Shown here in pieces: positions 37,085 through 45,631 of a stretch of DNA of 64,000 bases; position 1 is the first letter of the stretch; the number at the start of each line of letters is the position of its first letter. The translations under genes were made by a program, and so were the position numbers. This stretch comes from Sphingobium sp. JS3065. Its GTDB lineage: Bacteria > Pseudomonadota > Alphaproteobacteria > Sphingomonadales > Sphingomonadaceae. The stretch covers positions 1,736,001-1,800,000 of the forward strand of contig NZ_CP102664.1 of the NCBI RefSeq assembly GCF_026427355.1, written 5' to 3'. Under the pieces are notes generated by a model. That model was not told the DNA's origin, ran no database searches, and was given only the letters and a program-made list of their open reading frames with translations.

Positions 37085-40000
37085 TGCTTGGCCATCTGGT
37101 TCGCGCTGCGCTGACCCAGCGGGTGCTGGTTATCGCCATGGCCGCGCTGCTCGTCGTCCTCGGTCTGCGGGCCACCGGCGACGTGCCTCTCGACGTGTTC
37201 CCGGAGTTCGCACCGCCGATGGTCGAGGTGCAGACCGAGGCGCCGGGCATGTCGACCGAGGAAGTCGAAAGCCTGGTCACGGTGCCGATCGAGGTGGCGG
37301 TAAGCGGCGTTCCCGATCTGGCGACGCTGCGCTCGAAATCGGTGCTGGGGCTTTCGTCGGTCCAGATTCTGTTCAAGCTTGGCACCGATGTGATCCGGGC
37401 ACGGCAATTGGTGCAGGAACGGGTGACGCAGGCGCAGGCGCGGTTGCCCACCGCCGCGCGGCCGCCTGTCATGCTGCCACCGCTCTCATCGACCAGCCGC
37501 GCGATGAAGATCGGCATCACCTCGACAAAGCTCGACCAGATGCAGATTTCGGAACTGGCGCGCTGGACGATCCGGCCGCGGCTGATGGCGGTGCCGGGCG
37601 TCGCCAATGTGGCGATCTGGGGCCTGCGTGACAGGCAATTGCAAATCCTCGTCGATCCAGATCGGCTGCGCGCGGCAGGCGTGACGCTCGCCGAACTGCG
37701 GGCAGCGGCCGGTGATGCCGTGCTGGTCGGTGGGGGTGGCTTCGTCGATACGCCCAACCAGCGGCTCGCGGTGCAGCAGACGAGCGCGATCCAGAGTGCC
37801 GATGATCTCGCACAGGCGATCGTCAAGCAGAGCGGCGACGCGCCAGTGCGGATCGGCGACGTTGCCCGCGTGGTCGATGGGTTCGCGGCCCCGATCGGCA
37901 ATGCGATCATCGACGACGTGCCCGGCCTGATGCTCATCGTCGAGAAGCAGCCGACCGGCAATACCCTGCAATTGACCCGCGACGTCGAGGCCGCACTTGG
38001 CGAGCTCGCACCGGGACTTCGCGACGTGAAGGTCGACACGACGATCTTCCGTCCGGCAACATTCATCGAACGCTCGATCGACAACCTCACCCGTGCGCTG
38101 CTGATCGGCTGCGTCCTGGTGGCCATCGTCCTGTTCGTGTTTACCCGCGACTGGCGGCAGGCCACGATCAGTCTGGTCGCGATCCCGCTGTCGCTGCTCG
38201 GTGCGGGGCTGGTGCTACTGTGGAGCGGCGCCACGATCAACACGATGGTGATCGCCGGCCTGGTGATCGCGCTTGGCGAAGTGGTCGATGATGCGATCAT
38301 CGATGTCGAGAATATCGCCCGGCGGCTACGGCTCAATCGCGAGGCGGGCAATCCGCGCTCGGCGTTCGACGTGGTGCTGTCGGCCTCACTTGAGGTGCGC
38401 TCGGCGGTTGTCTTCGCGTCGCTGATCGTGATGCTGGTGTTCTTGCCGATCTTCTTCCTCGGCGGCGTGGCCGGCACTTTCTTCCAGCCGCTCGCCATCG
38501 CTTATGTGCTTGCGATTGCCGCCTCACTACTGGTCGCACTGGTCGTCACGCCCGCGATGTGCCTGTTCCTGTTGCCGAATGCGCCGCTGAAGGCCGAGCG
38601 CGATACGCGGCTCGTGGCGTTGCTCAAGCGGCGCTATGCGGGTGCGCTTCCCCGGCTGGTCGCGCGCCCGACGCTCGCCATGGGGATTGTCGCGGGTGGA
38701 CTGCTGCTCGCCGGGCTAAGCTATGCCGGGTTCAAGGATCAGTTCCTGCCCGATTTCCGCGAAACCGACTTTCTGATGCACTTCGTCGAAAAGCCGGGGA
38801 CGTCGATCGAGGCGATGGAGCGCATCACCATCCGCGCGTCGAAGGAGCTGCGCGCCATCCCCGGGGTGCGTAATTTCGGCGCGCATATCGGCCGCGCAGA
38901 GGCTGCCGACGAGGTGGTCGGGCCGAACTTTACCGAACTGTGGATCAGCCTCGATGAAAACGCGCCCTATGACGAGAGCGTCGCGCGCATCAAGGCGGCG
39001 ATCGACGGCTATCCCGGACTCTACCGCGACGTGCTGACCTATCTGCGCGAGCGCATCAAGGAAGTGCTGACAGGCGCTGGTGCGACCGTCGTCGTCCGCA
39101 TCTTCGGCCCCGATCAGGCCGAGCTGCGCGCAGCCGCGGAGCGTGTTCGCGCAAAGGTGGCAGGCATCCCTGGCGTTGCTGATCTGAAGGTCGAGCAGCA
39201 GGTGCTAGTGCCGCAGATACAGGTAATTCCGCGCCCGGCCGATCTTGCGACCTTCGGCCTGACCGCCGGCGAAGTCCGCCGACAGGCGCAAACGCTCGTC
39301 GCGGGGCAGAAGCTGGGCGAAATCTACCACGACCAGAAGGCATTCGATGTCGCGCTGTGGGGCGAACCCGCGGTGCGCGGCGACTTGCACGCGCTAGCCG
39401 ACCTGATGATCCTGTCACCATCAGGCGCGCCGGTGCGATTGCGCGATGTTGCCGATGTGCGGATCATGCCAGCGCCAAACGAAGTGAAGCGCGAAAATGG
39501 CCAGCGCCGGATCGACGTGACGCTCAACGTCGCAGGCGCCGATCTGGGCGGTGTCGCCCGCGCGGTGGAATCGGCAGTGGCACAGGTGCCGTTCGCCACC
39601 GGCTACAGCCCGCGCGTCCTCGGTGAATATGCCGCGCTCCAGGAATCGCGCCAACGCCTTTGGAGCACGGGACTGCTGTGCCTGATCGGCATCCTGCTGC
39701 TGGTGTGGCTGGAGTTTCGTTCGGGACGGATCACCGCGCTTGTCGCCTTGAGCCTGCCTTTTGCGCTGGTAGGCGGGGTAGTTGGAGTGGCGTTGACCGG
39801 TGGCGTGCTGTCGCTCGGTTCGTTGGTCGGCTTCGTCACTGTGATCGGCATTTCAGCGCGAAACGGCATCATGCTGCTGTCGCATTATGACCACCTCCGC
39901 CGGGTGGAGGGAGAGGCGTTTGGCCCTGCATTGATCCTGCGCGGCGCCGAGGAACGGCTGGTGCCGATCCTGATGACCGCCCTGTGCGCGGGCCTTGCGC

Positions 40001-40185
40001 TCCTGCCGTTGGTGGTCGCGGGTGACAAGCCCGGACACGAGATCGAGCATCCAATGGCGATCGTCATCCTGGGCGGGTTGGTGTCGTCGACCCTGCTCAA
40101 CCTGTTCCTGATGCCAGCGCTCTATGCGCGCTTCGGTGAGGAGAAGCGCAGGCCCGAGGCCGCAGGAGCGGGGCAACCGGCATGA
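37084..40185 (+). CDS. RND efflux permease, CzcA/heavy-metal-like family
   Basis: A 1033-residue RND pump. Start [20 protein letters not shown] then [20 protein letters not shown] and [16 protein letters not shown], the P-D-V-F-P-E-F and E-E-V-E motifs that mark CzcA/CusA-type pumps rather than AcrB. TM4 has [17 protein letters not shown] with Asp402-Asp403 and Glu. The classical CzcA DFGXXXDGA motif is not present, so substrate (divalent cation, Cu/Ag or organic) is not fixed. The second half has [15 protein letters not shown]. The linked two-component system is consistent with metal or envelope-stress induction. Confidence 0.92.
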   Translation: MLGHLVRAALTQRVLVIAMAALLVVLGLRATGDVPLDVFPEFAPPMVEVQTEAPGMSTEEVESLVTVPIEVAVSGVPDLATLRSKSVLGLSSVQILFKLGTDVIRARQLVQERVTQAQARLPTAARPPVMLPPLSSTSRAMKIGITSTKLDQMQISELARWTIRPRLMAVPGVANVAIWGLRDRQLQILVDPDRLRAAGVTLAELRAAAGDAVLVGGGGFVDTPNQRLAVQQTSAIQSADDLAQAIVKQSGDAPVRIGDVARVVDGFAAPIGNAIIDDVPGLMLIVEKQPTGNTLQLTRDVEAALGELAPGLRDVKVDTTIFRPATFIERSIDNLTRALLIGCVLVAIVLFVFTRDWRQATISLVAIPLSLLGAGLVLLWSGATINTMVIAGLVIALGEVVDDAIIDVENIARRLRLNREAGNPRSAFDVVLSASLEVRSAVVFASLIVMLVFLPIFFLGGVAGTFFQPLAIAYVLAIAASLLVALVVTPAMCLFLLPNAPLKAERDTRLVALLKRRYAGALPRLVARPTLAMGIVAGGLLLAGLSYAGFKDQFLPDFRETDFLMHFVEKPGTSIEAMERITIRASKELRAIPGVRNFGAHIGRAEAADEVVGPNFTELWISLDENAPYDESVARIKAAIDGYPGLYRDVLTYLRERIKEVLTGAGATVVVRIFGPDQAELRAAAERVRAKVAGIPGVADLKVEQQVLVPQIQVIPRPADLATFGLTAGEVRRQAQTLVAGQKLGEIYHDQKAFDVALWGEPAVRGDLHALADLMILSPSGAPVRLRDVADVRIMPAPNEVKRENGQRRIDVTLNVAGADLGGVARAVESAVAQVPFATGYSPRVLGEYAALQESRQRLWSTGLLCLIGILLLVWLEFRSGRITALVALSLPFALVGGVVGVALTGGVLSLGSLVGFVTVIGISARNGIMLLSHYDHLRRVEGEAFGPALILRGAEERLVPILMTALCAGLALLPLVVAGDKPGHEIEHPMAIVILGGLVSSTLLNLFLMPALYARFGEEKRRPEAAGAGQPA

Positions 40186-40370
40186 AGCGCCTCACCCCCC
40201 TCGCCGCTTTTGTCCTCACAGCCTGCATGACCGCCCCCGCGCCGCCTCCGACGATAGCGCCGCCCGCCGCCATGGGGCCGTTCGCGGACCTGCCCATCGC
40301 GGCCATCGCACCCGTTCCGGAGAATTGGTGGCACCTCTACGACGATCCCGTACTCGACCGCCTGGTCCAG
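40182..40370 (+). pseudogene. Outer-membrane efflux factor, 5' fragment (interrupted by IS)
   Basis: The first 63 codons of a NodT/CusC-type outer-membrane factor. Lipoprotein signal with lipobox VLTAC and then the family motif ENWWHLYDDPVLDRLVQ. The start overlaps the pump stop (ATGA). The frame then runs into the insertion element at 40371. Without the element the next codon would be AGA at 41765, giving LVQ-RSLAANADLRVAY, the normal continuation in this family. Confidence 0.88.
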
Positions 40371-40380
40371 ACGAGATGGG

Positions 40381-40393
40381 GTGGTTGCCGCCC
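40381..40393 (+). repeat. IS left subterminal inverted repeat
   Basis: GTGGTTGCCGCCC, exact reverse complement of 41752-41764. It starts ten bases inside the left boundary. Confidence 0.85.
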
Positions 40394-40461
40394 TCCCCAG
40401 ACGGCACTGAGATGTGCCAGGATAGTGGAATTAGGACCACTGAGCGGAAAGGACGGCAATC

Positions 40462-41493
40462 GTGTCAAAAGATACAATGATCGGCGTGGACTTGGCAAAG
40501 TCCGTGTTTCAGCTTCATGCAGCGTCAATGACAGGCGAACCCAAGTTTCGGAAAAAGCTTCCGCGTTCAGCCTTCGCCGCATTTATGGCAGCGCAACCGT
40601 CGGCGGTGATCGTGATGGAAGCATGTGGCAGTGCGCATTATTGGGCCCGGGAAATGATCCGGCTTGGCCACGAGGTCAAACTTATCGCACCACACTATGT
40701 TAAGCCGTTCGTGAAGCGACAGAAAAATGATGCCGCTGACGCTGAAGCGATCGTAATTGCGGCTCAACGACCAGAGATGCGGTTTGTTGATCCAAAGTCG
40801 GAAGAGCAGCAAAGCAGGGCGATTCTATTTCGCGGAAGAGAACGGCTGGTTCATCAACGCACGGAACTGGTCAATGCCGTAAGGGCGGCGCTCTATGAAT
40901 ATGGTCATGTTGTCCCCCAAGGCATAAATCAGCTCTGCAGGATTGCGGACATTCTTGATGAGCTTAACAGCGATTTGCCCGTTTTGATGCGGGAGGAATG
41001 CCGAGATCTATTGGCACAGATCGCTGAGAAAACTGAGCGTATCAATATACGGACAAAGAAGATCAAAGCGCTGGCGGCTGAAACTGACGCGGCCAAGCGG
41101 CTACAGACGATTCCGGGAGTTGGCCCTTTAACAGCCTTAGCGGTCGAGGCCTTCGCCCCATCAATGGAGAGCTTCCGATGCGGGCGGGACTTCGCGGCCT
41201 GGCTCGGTCTTGTCCCGCGACAATTCTCCTCGGGCGGAAAGGAGCGCCTTGGACGTATTTCGAAAGCGGGTCAGGCCGATATCCGCAGACTGCTTATCAT
41301 AGGTGCAATGTCCCGTCTGAATTGGATGGGTCGAAGATCGATTCCAGAAAATTCCTGGCTCGCAGATATGCTTGCCAGGAAACCGAGAATGCTTGTGGCA
41401 ATTGCCCTCGCCAACAAGATGGCCAGAACGATTTGGGCCCTGATAAAAAATGGTAATGAATACAGAATTCCGGCGCAGGCAGCAGTTGCATGA
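40462..41493 (+). CDS. IS110/IS1111-family transposase (DEDD recombinase)
   Basis: A 343-residue transposase with an N-terminal RuvC-like DEDD domain (Asp10 in IGVDLAKSVF, Glu53 in VMEACGSAHYW, Asp90 and Asp93 in KRQKNDAADAEA). A coiled linker and the C-terminal Transposase_20 domain follow (LQTIPGVGPLTALAVEAFAP and DFAAWLGLVPRQFSSGGKER). All recognisable catalytic positions are intact, so the element may be active. Members of the group are guided to targets by an RNA encoded in their own non-coding end. Codon use is less GC-biased than in the flanking efflux genes. Confidence 0.95.
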   Translation: MSKDTMIGVDLAKSVFQLHAASMTGEPKFRKKLPRSAFAAFMAAQPSAVIVMEACGSAHYWAREMIRLGHEVKLIAPHYVKPFVKRQKNDAADAEAIVIAAQRPEMRFVDPKSEEQQSRAILFRGRERLVHQRTELVNAVRAALYEYGHVVPQGINQLCRIADILDELNSDLPVLMREECRDLLAQIAEKTERINIRTKKIKALAAETDAAKRLQTIPGVGPLTALAVEAFAPSMESFRCGRDFAAWLGLVPRQFSSGGKERLGRISKAGQADIRRLLIIGAMSRLNWMGRRSIPENSWLADMLARKPRMLVAIALANKMARTIWALIKNGNEYRIPAQAAVA

Positions 41494-41764
41494 TCGGCAT
41501 GCCAACAAGCTTACCTAACGTCGGATGATGGGGGTGTGAGAAGGCGACGACCCGAATGGGCGAAATGAGCGAACAGATCTGGTTCGGGAAAACCAGTTAC
41601 GAGGCGTGAGCATCCCAGCTCGAAAACGAGATTTGGACTCGAACCGCAGATCACCATACCGGCCAGCGGCTTCTGAAACGCCGCAACCAAAGGCCTGACA
41701 GAAGACCGCACTCGATCACTCGCTCTTCGGATCAGAAACTTCTTGCATCACGGGCGGCAACCAC
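41494..41764 (+). ncRNA. Putative bridge/seek RNA region of the IS1111-type element
   Basis: The element leaves about 271 bp after the transposase but only 91 bp before it. In the IS1111 subgroup the guide (bridge/seek) RNA comes from the downstream end. This stretch contains several hairpins: CTGGTT/AACCAG (41580-41597 area), CTCG-AAAA-CGAG (41620-41632 area) and GCGGC/GCCGC (41665-41685 area). I could not assign target and donor guide loops with confidence, and transcript ends are unknown. Confidence 0.5.
41752..41764 (-). repeat. IS right inverted repeat
   Basis: GGGCGGCAACCAC, exact reverse complement of 40381-40393, ending at the right boundary of the element. Confidence 0.85.
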
Positions 41765-42952
41765 AGAAGCCTTGCTGCCAACGCCGACCTGCGCGTCGCC
41801 TATGCCAATCTCGACGGCGCGCGCGCTGCGCTGCGCCAGGCACGCGCGGCGCGGTTGCCACAGACGACGATAGAGAGCGCCGCCACGGTCGATGGCAGCG
41901 CCAGCCAGCCAAGCGCCTCGTCGAACGTGCCCACGACCGACTATGACCTTGCGCCGACTGCGAGCTGGGACGCCGATCTGTTCGGTCGCCTGCGCTCGGG
42001 TGCGCTTGCCGCTGCTGCTGACGCAGAGGCGCAGGCGGCCGCGCTCGACGGGCTTCGCGTCGCGGTCGTCGCAGACACCGTCCTTGCCTATGTCGAGCTG
42101 TGTGGCGCGACGCAGGCGCTGCGCGTTGCGGGCGAACAGGTGCGGGTGCAGGAACGCTCTGTCGCCGCTATACGCAGCCAGCTACGCGCCGGCGAGGTTT
42201 CGCCACCCGAAGTATCTCAGGCGGCAAACCTGCTCGAAACTACCCGCGCGACGATTGCGCCCTATGAGGCGCTGCAAGCGAACGCCCGCTATCGGATCGC
42301 CACGTTACAAGGCCGCCCACCGGCTGACGCGCGGACCGATCCGATCATCTGTAGCGCCCCGCCGAAGCTTGGCGCGACCGTCCCGGTGGGCGATGGACAG
42401 GCGCTGCTCCTGCGCCGACCCGACATCCGCGAAGCTGAGCGCCGCATCGCCGCTGCCGCCGCTCGCATCGGAGTTGCTCGCGCGGACTTGTATCCGCGCG
42501 TCAATCTTGGAGGCGCCGTCGGGTTGCTGACCGGCAATTTCGTCGCGACCGCATCGCCGTTGATCAGCTGGGCATTCCCCAACCAGGCACCCGCGCGCGC
42601 AAGGATCGCGCAGGCGCGCGCGACCGAGCGGGCAGCGTTGGCGAGCTGGGATGTCGCCGTCCTGCGCGGGCTGCGCGAGGTCGAGACCGCGCTGGCAGCC
42701 TATGACGCCGAGATGCGGCGAAACTTCACGCTGGGCGCAGCCTTGACGCAAGCCGACCTCACGGCCCGCCGCGCCGCAGCGCGCGTCCGGCTCGGCGATG
42801 TCGCTTTCTTGGTTCAGCTCGACGCGGAACGGACCCGCGCCCAAAGCGCACTGGCGCGAGCGCAGTCCGATCTTGTTGTTGCACAGGCCCAAGTCGCATT
42901 GTTCCGGGCGCTCGGTGGTGGGTGGCAGACCGACGCCGCGGCGCTACAGTGA
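41765..42952 (+). pseudogene. Outer-membrane efflux factor, 3' fragment (interrupted by IS)
   Basis: The remaining 395 codons of the outer-membrane factor: RSLAANADLRVAYANLDGAR, then WDADLFGRLRSGALAAAADA, LLLRRPDIREAERRIAAAAA and ALGGGWQTDAAALQ at the end. These are the conserved OEP/NodT segments. With the 5' piece the ancestral protein would be about 458 residues, the normal length. An internal ATG at 41855 could start a truncated product, but it would lack the lipoprotein signal and so could not form a channel. Downstream regulator genes follow after 4 bp and may be affected by polarity. Confidence 0.88.
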
Positions 42953-42956
42953 CGCC

Positions 42957-43631
42957 ATGCGTATCCTAATTGTCGAGGACGACGCCGACACCAGTCGATT
43001 CGTCGCCCGCGGCCTGAGCGAACTCGGGCACCATGTCGTCACCAGCTTGGACGGTCGCGACGGACTGTTCCTGGCGACCGAGGGCGGCTTCGATGCGCTG
43101 GTGATCGACCGGATGCTCCCTGGGCTCGACGGGTTGTCGCTGGTCAGGGCGTTGCGCGCTGCGGGCAACACAGCGCCGGTGCTGATGCTGACCGCGATCG
43201 GGGGCATCGCCGACCGGGTCGAAGGGCTGGAAGGCGGCGCCGACGATTATCTAATCAAGCCTTTCGCCTTTTCCGAGCTTGCAGCGCGGCTCCAGGCACT
43301 TGGCCGCCGCCCGGTCGCGGCGGTCGAACCTGCGCGCCTGTCAGCAGGCGACATCATCCTCGACCTTCATCGCCGCACAGTCACGCGCTCAGGCCAGCGC
43401 GTGACGCTCCAACCGCGCGAATTCGCGCTGCTCGCCGAGCTGATGCGTCATCCCGGCCGGGTGATGACGCGCACGATGCTGCTCGAACGTGTTTGGGATT
43501 TCGATTTCGATCCCAAGACCAACATTGTCGAGACCCATCTCAGCCGACTGCGCTCGAAGCTCAATGCCGGATTTGATACCGATGCGATCGAGACGATACG
43601 CGGCGCGGGCTATATGATCCGAGAGGCGTGA
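42957..43631 (+). CDS. OmpR-family response regulator
   Basis: A 224-residue winged-helix response regulator. Receiver domain: ILIVEDDADTSRFVARGL, phosphorylated Asp51 in LVIDRMLPGLDGLSL, LMLTAIGGI and the Lys in DYLIKPF. C-terminal OmpR/PhoB DNA-binding domain: VTLQPREFALLAELMRHPG and TNIVETHLSRLRSKLN. Start ATG 42957, 4 bp after the outer-membrane factor. With the sensor kinase it resembles CusR/CopR-type regulators of metal RND pumps. Likely targets are the promoters carrying the element at 35022 and 36033. Confidence 0.92.
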   Translation: MRILIVEDDADTSRFVARGLSELGHHVVTSLDGRDGLFLATEGGFDALVIDRMLPGLDGLSLVRALRAAGNTAPVLMLTAIGGIADRVEGLEGGADDYLIKPFAFSELAARLQALGRRPVAAVEPARLSAGDIILDLHRRTVTRSGQRVTLQPREFALLAELMRHPGRVMTRTMLLERVWDFDFDPKTNIVETHLSRLRSKLNAGFDTDAIETIRGAGYMIREA

Positions 43632-44980
43632 TGCCCGGCTCGCAGGCAAAGAGCTGGTGGCGGACAACCTTCGGCCTTGTTGCGCTTGTCGCGATCGGGT
43701 TCGGGGTCGCCACCCTGGTAGTTGGTGGTATTGCCTTCGAGGTCGTCCATGAAGAACTGGAAAAGCAGCTCGACCACCGTGTTGCCGCGGAGACCGCCGC
43801 GCTGATCGACGAGGGAGATGATGGTCCAAACGGCGTCGCCAAAGCAATCGCGCGGCGCGAAGCGGCGCGGAGTACCGCCAGTCTCGACTATCGCCTCGTC
43901 GATGCAAATGGCCGCGCCGTCGCCGGAAAGCTCGATGCAACGGTGCCGGCTGAACCGGGCTATGTCGAACTACTGCCCTACACTCGCGACGGGGAACGAC
44001 GGATTGCTCAGTCGCTGACCACCCGGTTGTCGGGCGGCCACCGCCTGCTCGTCGCCGCCGACCGCGCGGTTATCGACGAAATGGACGCGACGATGATCCG
44101 CCTGTTTGCCGGGGCATTTGGCGCGATAATGCTGCTGGGTATCGGAGCTGCATGGATTGTCGGTGCGGTCACTCGATCACGCCTGGCGCGGATCGACCGC
44201 ACGGCGCTGGCAATCATCGATGGTGATATGACGCAGCGAATGCCGATCACCGGCCAAGGCGACGAGTTCGATCGCGTCGCGGAAACCTTGAACCGGATGC
44301 TCGACCGCATCGGCCTGCTCATGGACAATCTGCGTCAGGTGTCGAGCGACGTCGCGCACGACCTGCGCACCCCTCTCACCCGGCTGCATAACCGGCTCGA
44401 TGAGGCACTCAGCAGTGAAGATCGCGCGGTCCAGTTGTGCGCGATCGAGGCTGCAAGTGCGCAATCGCATGAACTTCTGGATATCTTTGCCGCCTTGCTC
44501 CGCATAGCCGAGGTCGAAGGATTGGGTTTAAGGGGGGAGTTCAGCGATGTCGCACTAAGCGACCTCGTCGAGGGAATCGTGGAGACCTATCGCCCCGACA
44601 TGGAAGCCGGGGGCCATATTCTCATCGCGAACATTAGCCCTGACATCAATCTGAAGGGAGATCGGCGCCTACTCCAACAGTTGATGACCAACTTGCTGGA
44701 CAACGCCCTCACCCATACACCACGAGGGACCACGGTAAACGTGACGCTGAATCGCCGAGGAGCGTCCACCCGATTGCTCGTCGTCGACGACGGACCTGGC
44801 GTCGAGGGCGACGTCACCAAACTCTTCGAGAGGTTCACGCGTGACGAGCGGAGCCGTACCACCAACGGTCACGGCCTTGGCCTCGCCTTAGTGTCAGCAA
44901 TAGCGACCGCCCATCGGGGCAGTACCCAGATCACCTCACCACCCGGATTCGAAGTGTTGGTCGAACTATCGGCATTATGA
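43631..44980 (+). CDS. Sensor histidine kinase
   Basis: A 449-residue membrane sensor kinase. TM1 at about 14-36 (FGLVALVAIGFGVATLVVGG), a periplasmic domain of about 125 residues, TM2 near 158-178 (FGAIMLLGIGAAWIVGAV), a HAMP segment, then the H-box SSDVAHDLRTPL with His243. N-box NLLDNALTHTP, the G1 motif VVDDGPGV and G2 GHGLGLALV follow. Start ATG 43631 overlaps the regulator stop. The periplasmic loop is the presumed sensor; I see no clear Met/His metal motif in it, so the signal is open. It ends the accessory region; an AT-richer stretch follows. Confidence 0.92.
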   Translation: MPGSQAKSWWRTTFGLVALVAIGFGVATLVVGGIAFEVVHEELEKQLDHRVAAETAALIDEGDDGPNGVAKAIARREAARSTASLDYRLVDANGRAVAGKLDATVPAEPGYVELLPYTRDGERRIAQSLTTRLSGGHRLLVAADRAVIDEMDATMIRLFAGAFGAIMLLGIGAAWIVGAVTRSRLARIDRTALAIIDGDMTQRMPITGQGDEFDRVAETLNRMLDRIGLLMDNLRQVSSDVAHDLRTPLTRLHNRLDEALSSEDRAVQLCAIEAASAQSHELLDIFAALLRIAEVEGLGLRGEFSDVALSDLVEGIVETYRPDMEAGGHILIANISPDINLKGDRRLLQQLMTNLLDNALTHTPRGTTVNVTLNRRGASTRLLVVDDGPGVEGDVTKLFERFTRDERSRTTNGHGLGLALVSAIATAHRGSTQITSPPGFEVLVELSAL

Positions 44981-45069
44981 TCGTCCGAGCGGACACGCCT
45001 TTTTGACTGGCGCCATCAATGCGCCAAAATCAAAATAGTTTTAAGTTGGTGCGGTACAAACTTGGGAAG

Positions 45070-45093
45070 AAAAGGGTAAATTTGTGCCCTTTT
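45070..45093 (+). terminator. Possible terminator of the efflux/two-component operon
   Basis: AAAAGGG (45070-45076) and CCCTTTT (45087-45093) form a 7-bp stem with a 10-base loop, about 90 bp after the kinase stop, with Ts in the 3' arm. Confidence 0.5.
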
Positions 45094-45271
45094 GTCCGCA
45101 TTGATACGCAAGCGGCACTTCAGTGCCCTACCTATTGCGGCGATCAAAATCCTAAGCCATCATCACTCCCAGATCGAACCGAGAGAGAGCCGAGCTACAC
45201 GCTTTTTGCGGGCGATGAACCGCTGGACCTCGTGCCACGATTTTAATTAAACGCTGCCTTATTGATTCAAA

Positions 45272-45320
45272 GCGCAAGAGAATAGCCACACAAAAATGGA
45301 ACTGGCATGTTCTCTTGCGC
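45272..45320. repeat. Perfect 11-bp inverted repeat
   Basis: GCGCAAGAGAA at 45272-45282 and TTCTCTTGCGC at 45310-45320, separated by 27 bases. Not attached to a recognisable gene; could be an end-like repeat of a lost element, a binding site or a hairpin in RNA. Confidence 0.6.
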
Positions 45321-45369
45321 CATTTTGAACACTACAGGACGTATTGTCTGTCGTTAAATAATATATCAA

Positions 45370-45389
45370 GCCGCGTTCTTGAACGCGGC
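45370..45389. repeat. 9-bp palindromic hairpin
   Basis: GCCGCGTTC and GAACGCGGC flank a two-base TT centre. A GC-rich near-perfect palindrome in an otherwise AT-rich stretch. Function unknown; operator or extrusion hairpin possible. Confidence 0.55.
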
Positions 45390-45593
45390 ACGGTAACGCG
45401 TGACCAGTTTTCTAGCTTCCATCGTTGGAATCCTAAAAAAGTTCGCAATGTGGATTATAGGGGGAGCCAATTTTCGCCCTTTCCGGCCAGTGTGGAAACG
45501 GCCGGGATTTCCGGAAATTGACGATATTCGGCGCGCAGATGCGGCGGATGACGTCGGCAGCCGATGGGCCGATTTTGGATATTGGCGGACCTA

Positions 45594-45629
45594 TCCTCCC
45601 CATCTCTCGATCGGGAGGATTTTGTCGGC
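45594..45629. repeat. Palindromic intergenic repeat, copy 1
   Basis: TCCTCCCCATCT-CTCGAT-CGGGAGGA followed by TTTTGTCGGC. Near-identical to 51444-51478. It ends 2 bp before the stop codon of the minus-strand SPOR gene. REP-like element or bidirectional terminator. Confidence 0.65.
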
Positions 45630-45631
45630 GA

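Larger units (their letters stand above)
40371..41764 (+). mobile_element. IS110-family element, IS1111 subgroup
   Basis: About 1,394 bp inserted in an outer-membrane factor gene. The boundary is set by rejoining the host frame exactly (63 codons before, 396 after). A perfect 13-bp inverted pair marks the ends: GTGGTTGCCGCCC at 40381-40393, ten bases inside the left end, and GGGCGGCAACCAC at 41752-41764, flush with the right end. Such asymmetric subterminal repeats, a DEDD transposase and a long 3' non-coding part are typical of IS1111-type elements. No target duplication is evident. Ends are accurate to about one base because the flanking A is shared. Confidence 0.88.
44981..45631. other. 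AT-richer intergenic boundary region
   Basis: 650 bp without a convincing gene between the two-component operon and the convergent SPOR gene. Base composition is clearly more AT-rich than both sides. It contains three hairpin-forming repeats and, at its right end, one copy of a repeat found again at 51444. It separates accessory genes on the left from housekeeping genes on the right, so it may be an island junction. No integrase or att duplication was found. Confidence 0.55.

Noticed and set aside
37032..38498. Minus-strand frame of 488 codons
   Set aside because: Antisense to the RND pump; Ser/Arg/Thr-rich shadow product.
45019..45246. 75-codon frame in the AT-rich boundary
   Set aside because: No ribosome-binding site or domain; composition looks non-coding.
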